A DNA stretch of 64,000 nucleotides from Nonomuraea sp. SYSU D8015 (GCF_008065375.1 NZ_VJYI01000006.1:372001-436000), one strand, 5' to 3'. Shown: positions 24,564 through 34,295, counted from the first letter of the stretch. Notes: generated by a model not told the origin, from the sequence alone. Program-made: numbers and translations.

Positions 24564-26684
24564 TCAACCGCGTTGTTGAGCAGTGGTCATGGGCGGGCCG
24601 ATCCCGTCCAGGGTGAAATGCCTGTTCCATTCCCGCACCCACTTCGGGCCGAAGCCGGGCGTGGTGTTCAGCGGAGTGGTCTTCGGGTCGAATTTCCCGG
24701 TGGCCGGTCGAAGGCGAACGCGGCGGCATTGTCCTTCTTGACGTTGTCGCGGATGTTCGGGTACTGCCTGCCGTAGTGGCGGTACCAGCGCTCGACGTTC
24801 TCCCGGGTGTTCGCGAAGCCGGTGCCGTCGCCGACCTTCAGCATGTCGTTGAAGCGCTCGATCACGACCTTCGCGTTCGGCACCGGAAGCGCGTTCTCGT
24901 GGTAGATCTTGTCGTGGCCGATGTACCTCACGTCCTTGAACACGTTGTCCCGCGCCACGTTGCCGTGCCCCGACTGGAAGAACAACCCGTGCTGGACGTT
25001 CTCGAAGACGTTGTGGTGCACGACCATCCCGGACATCCCGTCGTCCATGTAGACGGCCTGGTTGCCGGCCGCGCCGATGTCCTTGAAGTGGTTGTAGGCG
25101 ACGACGTCGTTCAGGTACGTGTAGTCCCGGCCGGAGTAGATCACGCCCTGGTCGGAGGCGTGCGTCACGAGCCGCTCGAACCTGTTGTGGCTGATCTCCA
25201 TGTCGTTGCCCATGATCTGGATGGCCATGTGGGGCGCGTCGTGGACGTGGTTGTGGCGGAAGACGTTGCCCACCCCGTACATGTAGCCGGCGGGTGTGTA
25301 GGTGGCCAGCTTCGAGAAGTCGTAGATCTCGTTGTGCGCCACGACGTGGTCGCCGCGGCGCAGCGAGTCGCGGTCGCCGCCGGCCGCGAACACCCCGCCG
25401 CCGCCCAGGTCGTGCAGGCGGCTGTTGATCACCTTGTTGCGGTGGCCGCCCCTGCTCGTGCGGTATTCGGCGACGGCGGTGATCGCGTCGTCGGCCTCGC
25501 CGATGGCGACCGCGTCCATGCTGACGTTGAGGATCTCCAGGCCGTCGAGGACGCACTCCTCGGCGTCGAGGAGGCGGACGCCGGTGCCCGTGGTGCCGTT
25601 CAGCCTGAGGCCCTTGAGGGTCACCCCCTTCACGTTCTCCAGCTGGAAGAACGGCGCGTCGAACGACGTGAGACTGATCTCCTTGCCGGCCACGGTGCCG
25701 CCGGGCGGGTAGTAGAGCGTGTTGCGGCCCTGGTGGCGGTCGATGTAGTACTCGCCTTCGGCGTCCAGCTCGCTCAGCACGTTCTGGGCCACGCAGGAAG
25801 TCCACTTGTCCGTGGCGGCGTACATCGTGGGGTAGCGGGTGCGCAGCTCGCCGACGGCGACGGAGTCGATGCGGACGCGGTCGTTGGCGTAGTTGTTGCC
25901 GAAATAGCCCGACAGCCAGCCGTCGGTCTCGTACCTGGTGTGGTCGGCGTCCGCGGCGGAGGGCGGGGCCCAGGTGGCGGAGCGGGCGGAGACGGCCGGG
26001 TCGACGGCGGTGTAGACGGTGCGCCAGCGTCTGAGCCGTGTCGTCGGTGATCAGCTCGGGGGCGAAGGTCTATCCGAACGGCGCTGCGAAGCTGGACAAA
26101 ACCCATCTGACCGTCAAGGAGGCCCCGAAGGGCGCCCGCGACTACGTCTCCGACAAGACCCCGGACGGCACCACGATGGCAGTTGAAGCCGTTCTTGTTG
26201 ATCTGTCCGGTGGGGATGCCGTCGGCGCCCAGGTCGTAGACGTGGACGTGGGGTAAGGCCGCTTCGGGTACGCGGGATCTCGACGACCATTTCGGCTCGT
26301 CCGGGACCTCGCTGAGCTTGCGGAATCTTTCGGGCGCGAGCGTGGTGACCCCGGCGAGCTCCACCTGCTCGCCCGGGTGGGCGGCGTAGGTGACGTAGGA
26401 GTGGTGCGCGCCGTCGAGCTCGATGGTCCTGGACGTCCGGTACACGCCGCCGCGGAGGTAGACGGTGCCTCGGTCGCGGGCGGAGGTCCGGCCCGCCAGG
26501 GCGTCGCGGGCCGCCGCGATCGTGGCGAACGGGTCGTCGCGGGTGCCGGTGGCGCCGTCTCTGCCGTCCGGCGAGACGTACACGGTGGTCTTCGGGGGAG
26601 CGGCGCCGACGCCGGTGTCGCGGTGGCCGCGAGCACGGCGGTCAGCAGGACGCCTAACGCTCTCTTCGGCATACTGCGCGTCAT
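24564..26684 (-). pseudogene. Broken secreted right-handed beta-helix protein
   Basis: A minus-strand gene in pieces. A signal peptide (MPKRALGVLLTAVLAATATPA) starts at 26684 in one frame. The next part (TTVYVSPDGRDGATGTRDDP to INKNGFN, about 26600-26180) is in a second frame. PELITDDTAQTLA (near 26040-26060) is in a third. WLSGYFGNNYANDRV through a long parallel beta-helix region to about 24700 is in one frame, and the C-terminus (KWVREWNRHFTLDGIG) is in another. At least four frame changes make an intact product unlikely. The parts match the pectate-lyase-like beta-helix proteins secreted by actinomycetes. Sequencing error could explain some but probably not all shifts. Confidence 0.75.
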
Positions 26685-26689
26685 TCCCC

Positions 26690-27382
26690 CTATTTCGGCT
26701 TGGCCGGCAGCTCGCGCTTCGGGGCGAGGTAGACGGAAGGCGGCGTGGTGGAGATGACGGCGCGCTCGAAGTTGATGGCGGCACCCTCCGTCGGCTGGAT
26801 GTTGAACAGCTGGCCCAGCGACTGCGAGCTGGTGGCGAGCGTGCCGCCCGCCACCGCCAGGAAACCGTACAGCACCTTGGTGTTCTGGGCGATCATGGAG
26901 TTGGTCAGCAGAGAGAGCCGGTTGAGCAGGATCTCGCCGACGGCGCGCAGGTGGGGCGTGAGCTTCATGGCCTGGCAGGCGACGAGGTAGCCGAGGACGG
27001 TGGCGGCTAGAATGCCGATCTGCATCCAGTAGAGCGCGTAGGCGTCGCGTACCTGGTCGACCTGCGACTCCATGTTGTAGCAGAGGCCGCTGAGCTTCTG
27101 CAGGTCGCCGCCGAACACGCTGGCCGCGTCGAGGAACGCCTCCCGGTCGTCGGCGATCCAGCCCGCCCTGGACAGGAAGACGGCGTTGCCGATGAGGCCC
27201 GGGTATTCCACCTCCAGGGCCTTGGCCAGCGAGTTCCAGTTGGCCTTCGCGTCGCCCATCGCCGGGAGGTTGGCCAGCGCCGTGGTGGCGATGGTCACGC
27301 CCACCATGATGGCCGGCGCCGATCTGGCGGCCAGCTTGAGGTCGTCGAGCGCGGCCTTGGCATGGAGCGCGGCATAGGGCAT
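26690..27382 (-). CDS. ESX-associated-like membrane protein
   Basis: A 230-residue protein of unknown family. Residues about 20-38 are hydrophobic (PAIMVGVTIATTALANLP), the middle is helical and polar (WNSLAKALEVEYPGLIG, KLSGLCYNMESQVDQVRDAY), two further membrane helices lie around residues 125-143 and 170-190, and the tail is Pro/Lys-rich. AGGAGGA stands seven bases before the ATG at 27382. It is 16 bases downstream of a WXG100-like gene, so it may be the larger substrate or membrane partner of an ESX-type pair. No catalytic motif seen. Confidence 0.65.
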   Translation of the reverse strand: MPYAALHAKAALDDLKLAARSAPAIMVGVTIATTALANLPAMGDAKANWNSLAKALEVEYPGLIGNAVFLSRAGWIADDREAFLDAASVFGGDLQKLSGLCYNMESQVDQVRDAYALYWMQIGILAATVLGYLVACQAMKLTPHLRAVGEILLNRLSLLTNSMIAQNTKVLYGFLAVAGGTLATSSQSLGQLFNIQPTEGAAINFERAVISTTPPSVYLAPKRELPAKPK

Positions 27383-27398
27383 GGGATGGGTCCTCCTG

Positions 27399-27698
27399 TC
27401 ACTGGTAGACGACGGTGCTGGCGTCCTCGGCGGCGCGCCAGTTCGTCTTGATGGTCTCCAGGGCGTCGATCCACGCACCGATCGTCTTGATGGCCTCGTC
27501 GACGTGGCCCTTGACGTCGTCGCGGACGCTGTCGTACTTGCCGACCAGGACGAACCCCAGGGTGCCGAAGCCGGGGAAGGGGACGTGGGTGCTGTCGACG
27601 GAGCTCTTGAGCCGTTCTAGGCCCGGGATGACGTACTCGCGGAGGTTTCGCTGGATGTCGGCGATGGTCTTGGAAGTGACGTGGATGTCCTGCGCCAT
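27399..27698 (-). CDS. WXG100-like small helical protein
   Basis: A 99-residue, almost entirely helical protein. It has a Trp near the end (IKTNWRAAEDAS) and a central FPGFGTLGF turn. Size, helical-hairpin form and setting fit the ESX/type VII small-protein group or the related DUF2580 proteins, although the W-x-G turn itself is replaced by a Gly-rich one. AGGGGGAG precedes the ATG at 27698. It probably forms an operon with the gene at 26690. No EccC ATPase or other core secretion gene lies in this window. Confidence 0.65.
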   Translation of the reverse strand: MAQDIHVTSKTIADIQRNLREYVIPGLERLKSSVDSTHVPFPGFGTLGFVLVGKYDSVRDDVKGHVDEAIKTIGAWIDALETIKTNWRAAEDASTVVYQ

Positions 27699-27822
27699 GA
27701 TCTCCCCCTTGACATGTCCGCTGTGTGCGGAAAGCGAAACGTCTGGTTAACGCTGAATGAGCGTATGGAGTAATGTCAAGGGACAGTAGTGATCTTTGTT
27801 ACAGACGTCGCGGAGGGGGCGT

Positions 27823-28233
27823 ATGGTGCTCGATCCCGGTGGTATCGGTCCGGAGGACCTGGAGCGCGTGGCGCGGGAGGCGGAACAGGCCCTGCACCGC
27901 CTCGCCGACGTGCAGGAACGCCTCGGCGAGGTACGCGGGACCGGCACCGCGGCGGGCGGGCGGATCGTCGTCGGCGCCGACGCCTCCGGCCGGATCGACT
28001 CGATCAAGCTGGACCCGCGGGTGATGCGGATGGCCAGTCATGAGCTGGCCGCGGAGCTGCTGCGCGCGGTCAACGCGGCGCAGGACGACTGCGCGCGGCA
28101 GGCCGGCGACCTGATCGCCGAGGCCGGTGTCGACACCACCGTGGACGAGGCCGCGTTCGCGGCCATGGAGCGACGGCTGGAGGACGCCCACGCCGCCTTC
28201 GCCAGGGACCTGGAACATCCGCCGGGACGGTGA
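27823..28233 (+). CDS. YbaB/EbfC-like protein
   Basis: A 136-residue protein. The core resembles YbaB/EbfC: an N-terminal amphipathic helix (DLERVAREAEQALHRLADVQERL, quoted region residues 10-32) followed by GRIVVGADASGRIDSIKLDPRVM and a C-terminal helix. In actinomycetes such proteins are often found next to ESX-type small genes, divergent from them as here. YbaB proteins bind DNA or nucleoid; this branch is uncharacterised. The ATG at 27823 follows GGAGGGGG; an upstream start is less likely. Confidence 0.78.
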   Translation: MVLDPGGIGPEDLERVAREAEQALHRLADVQERLGEVRGTGTAAGGRIVVGADASGRIDSIKLDPRVMRMASHELAAELLRAVNAAQDDCARQAGDLIAEAGVDTTVDEAAFAAMERRLEDAHAAFARDLEHPPGR

Positions 28234-28260
28234 CGTGGCCCCGGCCGAAGGGCGTGCGGG

Positions 28261-29034
28261 TCACTGCTGGGAAGCTCGTCGCGAGCGCCCGCGCAGCACG
28301 AGACCGGTGGCCGAGGAGAAGAGGACCAGCAGGGAGCCGACCAGCACCAACGCCCGCCCGTCGGGCCCGGCCTCGCCGCCCGCCCCGGTGTCGGCTCCGC
28401 CGGCCGGGGTCCTCGTGACGGTGGCCGTGACGGTGTCGTCCGGCTCCGGCGTCGTGGTGGTGTCCTCGCCGTCCTCGTCGTCCGTCTCGCTGGTGTCCGG
28501 GCTCGGCGTGGTCGTCGCGGCGCCCTCGCCGACCGCGAGGGGGTACTCCGTCAGGGCGCCTCTGTCCTTGACCTCGCACTCGATCACGGGCTCCTGAGGG
28601 GTGGGGCCGAAGTTGATGGCGGCCGCGTGCACCGTGCCGGCATCGTCCCTGTCGGGCGTCGTCGTGGTCAGATTGACGGTCGTCGTGGGGAGGGGGATGG
28701 GCGCTCCAGGGGTGACCGTGCCGAGCTGTGCCACGCCTGTGGCCGAGGTGAGGCCGCGGATGTCGCTGATGCCTGCGTAGGCGTACAGGTTGAGTCCCCC
28801 GTCCAGGCCGGTCGTGGGCGCGAGCAGTTCGTCGGCTCCGGCGTAGGAGCCGGTCCAGCCGATCGTCAGGTTCTCGCGCCTCCCGACCGTGGCGGGGACC
28901 GTGAGCACCACGTCGATCCTGATCTCCTGCTTCTCACCCGTGGCGATCGTGGTGCACTCGTACGGCACCACGGTCGCCGCGTGGGCGTGCGATAACAGCA
29001 GGGCGGCGAGCGGGGCGATCAGGTGGACGCGCAC
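28261..29034 (-). CDS. Secreted, membrane-anchored Thr-rich protein
   Basis: A 257-residue protein with a signal peptide (VRVHLIAPLAALLLSHAHA), a beta-rich ectodomain of about 150 residues that begins TVVPYECTTIATGEKQEI and resembles actinobacterial DUF6801-type domains, a Thr/Pro/Asp-rich stalk (about 165-215), and a C-terminal membrane helix (ALVLVGSLLVLFSSATGLVL) with an Arg-rich tail. There is no LPXTG, so it is probably held by the helix. The GTG at 29034 is preceded by AAGGAGA. Function unknown; a cell-surface role is inferred. Confidence 0.7.
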   Translation of the reverse strand: MRVHLIAPLAALLLSHAHAATVVPYECTTIATGEKQEIRIDVVLTVPATVGRRENLTIGWTGSYAGADELLAPTTGLDGGLNLYAYAGISDIRGLTSATGVAQLGTVTPGAPIPLPTTTVNLTTTTPDRDDAGTVHAAAINFGPTPQEPVIECEVKDRGALTEYPLAVGEGAATTTPSPDTSETDDEDGEDTTTTPEPDDTVTATVTRTPAGGADTGAGGEAGPDGRALVLVGSLLVLFSSATGLVLRGRSRRASQQ

Positions 29035-29121
29035 GGTGGCTCTCCTTGCGGCAGATGGTGCACTTGAGGGGACGAGAGGCGGGGACGCTGGGTTGACACG
29101 ATTGTCCACATGGGGACAAGT

Positions 29122-30243
29122 TCAGCGCAGGCGGGGCGTGTAGGGCGGGAGGGCGTCGAGGTCCAGGTCCGCGTCGGGCCAGCGACGGCGGAGCAGGGCG
29201 GCCCCTCGCCGGGCCCACCCGGCGAGGTGCGGCAGAACGCGGTGGGCCTCGGCCGTACGGGCGGTGGCCTCGAGGGTCGCGACCAGCTGCGGGCGGCTGT
29301 GGTCGCCGGGGGCGCGGGCGTCGACAGTGAGGAGGCGTTCCAACCGGCGGAGCGCGAACGAGACGCAGGCCGCGGCCAGACCGAAGCCGTACCGCCGGTC
29401 GTCCTCGGCCTCGGGCACGCCGCGGGTCAGGGCGCGGCGATACTCGGCGGCAAGGGGATCGTCGCGGACCGACAGCCAGGCGGGGCCGGGGACGTGCAGG
29501 CAGACGGCGTCGTGGAGGGCGTGGGTGTAGCCGGCGAACTCGAAGTCGATGAGGCGCGCGTCCGGGTCGCCCGAAGCGTTCACGAGCACGTTGTTGGCCT
29601 CCGGGTCGCCGTTGCTCAGCGCCAGGAACGGCCCCGGCTCGGCCAGCTCCGCCAGTGCGGCGGCCAGCTCGTGCTCGGCCTCGCCCGTGATCGGCGCGCC
29701 GAGGGCGGCGGCCTGCCTGCGACCCTCGGCCTCGTGGGCGACGAAACGCCCGAAGCGGTCCTCGGCGACGGCGACCGGCCCGAGAGCGGCCCTGCGGGCG
29801 TAGTACGTCGCGGCTCGGCCGGCGGTGGCGGCGTTGAGCTCGCCGCGGGCGCGGGCGAAGGCGGCCAGGCGATCGGCGTGCGCGGCGGCGCCGTCCGCGA
29901 GCAGCAGCTGATCCAGCGGCGTGCGGGGGGCCAGGTCCTCCAGCACGACGAGCCCGGCCGCAAGATCGGCGGCGAGGACGCGGGGCGCCAGGCCGAGGCC
30001 GAGATCATCGGAGAGGAAGCGCAGCGCGGCCAGCTCGGTGCGGGTCCGCCACGAGATGGTTCGGGACCCGTTGACGTGTGGTCGCGTCCATTTGACGATC
30101 ACCCGCTCGGCGCCGTCCAGCCGCGCCCGCACCACGGCCCAAGGCGGCACCGGCTCCCAGCCGACGACCGTGACGGAGGCGGAACGATGCCGGGACAGGA
30201 CGGATTCCACGTCGGCCGGCCGGCCGATCTCTTCCGCGGTCAC
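29122..30243 (-). CDS. Phosphotransferase (APH/choline-kinase fold)
   Basis: A 373-residue kinase-like protein. ERVIVKWTRP holds the ATP-site Lys; LVVLEDLAP is the hinge. The catalytic loop is LSNGDPEANNVLV, where the usual His before Gly-Asp is Asn but the Asp and the metal-binding Asn remain. ARLIDFEFAGY is the DFG-equivalent. So activity is plausible. Such proteins phosphorylate aminoglycosides, amino alcohols or sugars; the target is unknown. It overlaps no neighbour and begins just before the end of the remnant at 30368. Confidence 0.82.
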   Translation of the reverse strand: MTAEEIGRPADVESVLSRHRSASVTVVGWEPVPPWAVVRARLDGAERVIVKWTRPHVNGSRTISWRTRTELAALRFLSDDLGLGLAPRVLAADLAAGLVVLEDLAPRTPLDQLLLADGAAAHADRLAAFARARGELNAATAGRAATYYARRAALGPVAVAEDRFGRFVAHEAEGRRQAAALGAPITGEAEHELAAALAELAEPGPFLALSNGDPEANNVLVNASGDPDARLIDFEFAGYTHALHDAVCLHVPGPAWLSVRDDPLAAEYRRALTRGVPEAEDDRRYGFGLAAACVSFALRRLERLLTVDARAPGDHSRPQLVATLEATARTAEAHRVLPHLAGWARRGAALLRRRWPDADLDLDALPPYTPRLR

Positions 30244-30367
30244 CGGTGAAGCTTACGTCGGAGCGACGGCATGAGGACACGGCCGAGGCCACGCCCCGCG
30301 TTGTCCGCACAATCCGGTCTGCCGCGCGCCGATCCCCGTCCGGAGGTGCGCCCGCTTGGGAAGATCG

Positions 30368-30940
30368 TCATTCCGCGCGGCGGAACTCCTCGCCGCTGGT
30401 CCCCGCCCCGGCTGTTGCTCCGTGCGGCCACGCGGGAACGGTCGGCCGGCTCGCCGGAGAGCCCCGAACGCTCGATGCACCGGTCGACCCACTCCGGGAG
30501 CAAGCCCAGGGCCGTCTTGGCGTCTTCCTCCAGATACATGTCCCCGACCAGGACGGCCGTGTGCTCGATCCGGTGAGGCGAGCACACGTACGAGAAGGGG
30601 CCGCGGACGCCGGCCCAGCTGTCGGCCAGGGTGCCGATGTCCTCCCTGGCCGGTCGGCTGCCTTTGCGGGCGGCAAGCCAGGCGGCGAAGTCATCGACGA
30701 CAGGCTCGGCTCCTGCCGCCGCCACCGGGCCGACGGCCGTCCGCCACTCGGCGAGCGCTTCCTCCGATGACGCGAAGACCCCGGCCGCGACGATTGCGTC
30801 CGAGCCGCACTGGTCGATGTCCCAGCAGTACCAATGCTGGTCGGTGTCCCGCCATGCGAACGGCGCGAGCAGGACTCATGGCTCGTCGGCGTTGGTGCGC
30901 CACAGGGGGCGGCGGAGCTGAGTGCGGGCAGTCCGGCGGT
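30368..30940 (-). pseudogene. Disrupted gene of unknown family
   Basis: On the minus strand, RRPLWRTNADEP is followed by a TGA (30876-30878) and then, in the same frame, LLAPFAWRDTDQHWYCWDID through DDFAAWLAARKGSRP and GLLPEWVDRCIERSG, a convincing protein. Near 30430 the good frame shifts, and the likely end GTSGEEFRRAE lies in the frame that stops at 30368. No start codon is available between the TGA and the well-preserved part. I therefore read it as a decayed gene with one nonsense change and one frameshift. The family is not recognised. Confidence 0.55.
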
Positions 30941-30992
30941 CGAGTTGGGCTCTTCTCGCAACATTCGGTAATGGCCGTGCCACAATCTGTGC

Positions 30993-31622
30993 ATGGCAAT
31001 GTTGCAATCGGCCAATCGCCTGCCTGATCACGGAAGCGGAGGGCTGGGCCAGGTGGCGCACGGAGCGCTGACGACTCCGTCGGGCGGCCACGACGACCTG
31101 AGGATGTTCCTCGGCTACAACACGCTGCCCGATCCGCCGTTCCCGCTGGTCGGCTACCTGCAGTACGACATGGGCCAGCGGGCGGACGTCGACCTGGTCA
31201 CCCTGCTCAGCGCGGCCGCCGAGTCCATGAGGGCGCAGCCGGTGCCGCCGCCGGAGGCGTTCGACGAGTCGCGCCGGCGGGTGGCGGCGGCGATGCGGGT
31301 GGACGCCATCGTGATGGTCGTCCCGGCGAGGGCGCTCGCGCCGCAGCACAGCGAGGCCGCCCGCGCCCTGTGGGCCAACCTGGCCGAGGGCTACTACCGC
31401 CCCGGCGACGCCGAGGCCTGCGTCGACGCGCGGGAGGCCTCGGTGGCGCTGGCCGTCGACCGCGAGGGCGCCCAGGTGCTGCTGATGGCCGAGCGGGACC
31501 CGTCCGGCGCCCACGCCGCGCCGACGCGGGTCGAAGGGGAGCCGCACGGAGCGCTGTTCGACCTGCTGGGAGACGTGCTGGAGGCCCAGTACACCTGGAC
31601 CAAGGCGGCGTTCGCGCTCTGA
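30993..31622 (+). CDS. Hypothetical protein
   Basis: A 209-residue protein I do not recognise. The N-terminal part is soluble and mixed (HDDLRMFLGYNTLPDPPFPLVGYLQYDMGQ). The middle is Ala-rich and helical (RVAAAMRVDAIVMVVPARALAPQ), and the C-terminal half ends ALFDLLGDVLEAQYTWTKAAFAL. There is no signal peptide or membrane helix. Codon use is typical of the window. No ribosome-binding site is evident before the ATG at 30993; a second ATG is two codons later. Confidence 0.6.
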   Translation: MAMLQSANRLPDHGSGGLGQVAHGALTTPSGGHDDLRMFLGYNTLPDPPFPLVGYLQYDMGQRADVDLVTLLSAAAESMRAQPVPPPEAFDESRRRVAAAMRVDAIVMVVPARALAPQHSEAARALWANLAEGYYRPGDAEACVDAREASVALAVDREGAQVLLMAERDPSGAHAAPTRVEGEPHGALFDLLGDVLEAQYTWTKAAFAL

Positions 31623-31731
31623 GCCGGGCGTCGGAAGGGCATCAGGTCGCCGTGCCACCAGCCGTGGCTCAGCTCCGGCTAGCCCCAGAAGCCTGCGGTT
31701 CGGCGCCGAACTGCGGCTTGCGCAGGGTGGC

Positions 31732-31827
31732 CTAGGCGTGCGCGCCGAGCCACCGCTCGATCCGGTCCCATGCCGCTCCTCGGTCTCGGGGTCCCCGCAG
31801 GACATCGAATTGTTGACGAAGGCGCAG
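31732..31827 (-). pseudogene. 3' remnant of an unidentified gene
   Basis: A 31-codon minus-strand open stretch ends AWDRIERWLGAHA and TAG at 31732-31734. It looks like the genuine C-terminus of a protein, but its frame is closed by a stop at 31828-31830. The rest of the 238-base gap between 31623 and 31860 shows nothing else. Confidence 0.35.
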
Positions 31828-31860
31828 CTAACACCCTCGCCGACCTGGGCAAGGGCGCGA

Positions 31861-34152
31861 TCATTCCGTACGAAGTGCCTCCGCGATGGTCAACCTGGCG
31901 GCCGAGCGGGCCGGAAGGAACGCGCCCAGCATCGCGATCGCCACCCCCGCCGGGACGAGCACGACCAACCCCCAGGCCCGCCACACGTCGAGCAGGAAGC
32001 CCGGCGTCGTGAGCCCTGCCGCGGCGCACATGGCCTCGACGATCAGCCGGTGCGCGCCCACCCCCAGCGGGACGCCCAGCAGCCCGCCCGCCGCGCCCAG
32101 GGCCGCCATGGAGGTCACCATCATCACGGTCACCTGGCGGGGGGTCATCCCGATCGACTTGAGCACGCCCAGGTCCCGGCGGCGTTCCCGGGTATTGAGC
32201 AGTACGGTGTTGAACACGCCCAGCGCCGCCACCGCGCCGAGCAGCAGGGTGAAGATCGACGTGGCGCTGATGATCGCCACACTGTTGGTGTCGACCTGCG
32301 ACTTCGCGGCCGGGTACAGGCCGGGGTCGGCCGCCTTGACCGCCGCGTTGTACGCCTCCACGCCGACGCCGGGGGCCAGCTGGACCTCGTACTGCGTGGG
32401 CCGCAGGCGGGGGTCGAGCGCGGTCAGCGTCGGCCAGCTCACCATGATCAGGTCGGCGGCGGTGTCCATGGCCTCGCCCACGATCGTGGCGGACGTGCGG
32501 CCGCCGTCGAGCTCCAGCATGAGGCGGTCGCCGATCCGGAGCCCGCGTTTGCTCATGAACGCCGAAGGGGCGACGACCTCGCCGGGGCCTGACAGGGGGC
32601 GTCCGCGGACGATCACGTCGCCCCGCGCCCGGAGGTCCCCACGCAGGAACTGGGCCATGATCCGGTCCGGCCGTCCCGCCAGCCGCACGTCGATCCAGGC
32701 GTCCGCGACCACGTGCCGCGTGCCGGGCAGGGAACGCAGCAGTGCCTCGATCCCCGCGTCGTCGCGCACCGGCCGGGTCTGGTCGGGGCGGCCCACATGG
32801 ATCACCGTATGGACGTGGCCGGCCCGCTGCGCCGTGTCCCCGTACACGATCATCGAGCGGGACAGGCCCGAGGCGAGCGTCACCGTGGTCACGCCGAGCA
32901 CGATGGTGGCCAGCGTCAGCGCCGAGCGTCCCGGACGCGCGAACGGCAGGCCCAGCCCCAGGCCGACCGCGCGCGGCAGGCGTGCCCCGGCCAGCAGGTG
33001 CTGGACCCGCCGGCCGCGGGCCGAGCCGGGCGCGGCTCCGGCGTTGATCGTCCGGGCGGCGGACATCCGGTGCGCCCGCGAGGCCGGGACGAGCGCGGCC
33101 AGCGCCACCACGGCGGGCACACCGAGCAGCGCGGCCACGTGGACCCAGACGCCGACGCCCAGGCCGATGGCCGTCCCGAGCCCCTCGAAGACGAACTGCA
33201 GCAGGGGCTGCGCGGCCAGGCCGCCGAGCGCCGTGCCGACCAGGCAACCGGCGAACCCGGGCACCAGGACCATGATCAGGTACACCGCGACGACCTGGTT
33301 GGGGGTGAAACCCAGGGCCTTGAGCACGCCGATGTGCCGCCGCCCCGCCACGACCGCGCCGCCGACGACATTGGCCACGATGAGGACCGCCACCGTCAGG
33401 CCCAGGATGCCGAATCCGGTCAGGAAGGGCAGGTAGGCGGAGGCCGTGCGGGCGACGTCCCGCTTGACCGTCAGGTACGACCGCCAGTCGAGCAGCGCGC
33501 CCGCGGGCAGGGCCGACGTGCTCGCCGCCATCGCCGCCCGCAGGTCGGCGTCGCTGTCCGGGCCGGCGAAGCGGTAGAGCAACTGGGTGGTGGTCGGGCG
33601 CAGGGCCTGGATCTGCGTGGGCGCGACCCAGGCCTCGGCCGTCCTGCTCACGCTGGAGGCCAGTCCGACGGCCGTGAGCTTCGGCCCGCCCTCCGGCTGG
33701 ACCGTGGCGCCGATCAGGTCGAGGAAGAGGGGCTCGGCCGGGCGGTCGAGCACGATCTGCCCCGGGGCGGTCGCCCAGCGGCCGGCCCAGAGGTTCACCC
33801 GGTCCACCGGGCCGCCCGGGTCGGCGCGGCCGACGACCGTGAGCGGGCCCGGCGGCACGTCGCCGGTGTCGGCCACGGTGATGACGGCCTGGCCGAAAGG
33901 TCCCGCCACGGCCTCCACCGCCGGGTGAGCGGCCGCCCGTACCAGCTGGTCGTCGGAGACCGCCGTGCGGTCGAACGCCGCCACCGCGTGCGCGCCGCGC
34001 TGGTGGGCGAACGTGCGGTCGAAAGGGGCCGAGGAGGCCTCGAGCAGGCCGAGCGCCACCACGATCGCCACGCTCGAGCACAGGACGACCACGCCCAGGA
34101 CCGTGCTTTGGAACCGGCGCCGCCGCACCCCGGCCATCGCCACCCGCCACAC
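31861..34152 (-). CDS. FtsX-type ABC transporter permease
   Basis: A 763-residue permease with a first helix (VLGVVVLCSSVAIVVALGLL), a large extracytoplasmic domain, three helices around residues 230-370 (GILGLTVAVLIVANVVGGAV), a second external domain, and a last trio of helices at the C-terminus (IFTLLLGAVAALGVFNTVLL). This is the duplicated FtsX/MacB-like permease fold used for lipoprotein or peptide extrusion. I chose the GTG at 34152 because VWRVAMAGVRRRR is the normal family start. A TTG at 34299 overlapping the ATPase stop would add 49 poorly structured residues. It forms an exporter with the ATPase at 34296. Confidence 0.85.
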   Translation of the reverse strand: MWRVAMAGVRRRRFQSTVLGVVVLCSSVAIVVALGLLEASSAPFDRTFAHQRGAHAVAAFDRTAVSDDQLVRAAAHPAVEAVAGPFGQAVITVADTGDVPPGPLTVVGRADPGGPVDRVNLWAGRWATAPGQIVLDRPAEPLFLDLIGATVQPEGGPKLTAVGLASSVSRTAEAWVAPTQIQALRPTTTQLLYRFAGPDSDADLRAAMAASTSALPAGALLDWRSYLTVKRDVARTASAYLPFLTGFGILGLTVAVLIVANVVGGAVVAGRRHIGVLKALGFTPNQVVAVYLIMVLVPGFAGCLVGTALGGLAAQPLLQFVFEGLGTAIGLGVGVWVHVAALLGVPAVVALAALVPASRAHRMSAARTINAGAAPGSARGRRVQHLLAGARLPRAVGLGLGLPFARPGRSALTLATIVLGVTTVTLASGLSRSMIVYGDTAQRAGHVHTVIHVGRPDQTRPVRDDAGIEALLRSLPGTRHVVADAWIDVRLAGRPDRIMAQFLRGDLRARGDVIVRGRPLSGPGEVVAPSAFMSKRGLRIGDRLMLELDGGRTSATIVGEAMDTAADLIMVSWPTLTALDPRLRPTQYEVQLAPGVGVEAYNAAVKAADPGLYPAAKSQVDTNSVAIISATSIFTLLLGAVAALGVFNTVLLNTRERRRDLGVLKSIGMTPRQVTVMMVTSMAALGAAGGLLGVPLGVGAHRLIVEAMCAAAGLTTPGFLLDVWRAWGLVVLVPAGVAIAMLGAFLPARSAARLTIAEALRTE

Positions 34153-34295
34153 CGCCCCGGCGCCTTCCAGCCGATCACGGAGGATTCCGCTCTCCCTCGC
34201 ACGGCGTCGTCCGTTTCCGGTGCGGCTCGTGCTGGTCGTGCCCTCGCCGCGGCGGTCGCGTGCGTGCGCCGAGCCGTGGAGCCGCTCGCCGGCGT

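Noticed and set aside
24776..26050. A 424-codon plus-strand ORF opposite the beta-helix gene
   Set aside because: Val/Asp/His-rich shadow; the minus strand has the recognisable beta-helix sequence.
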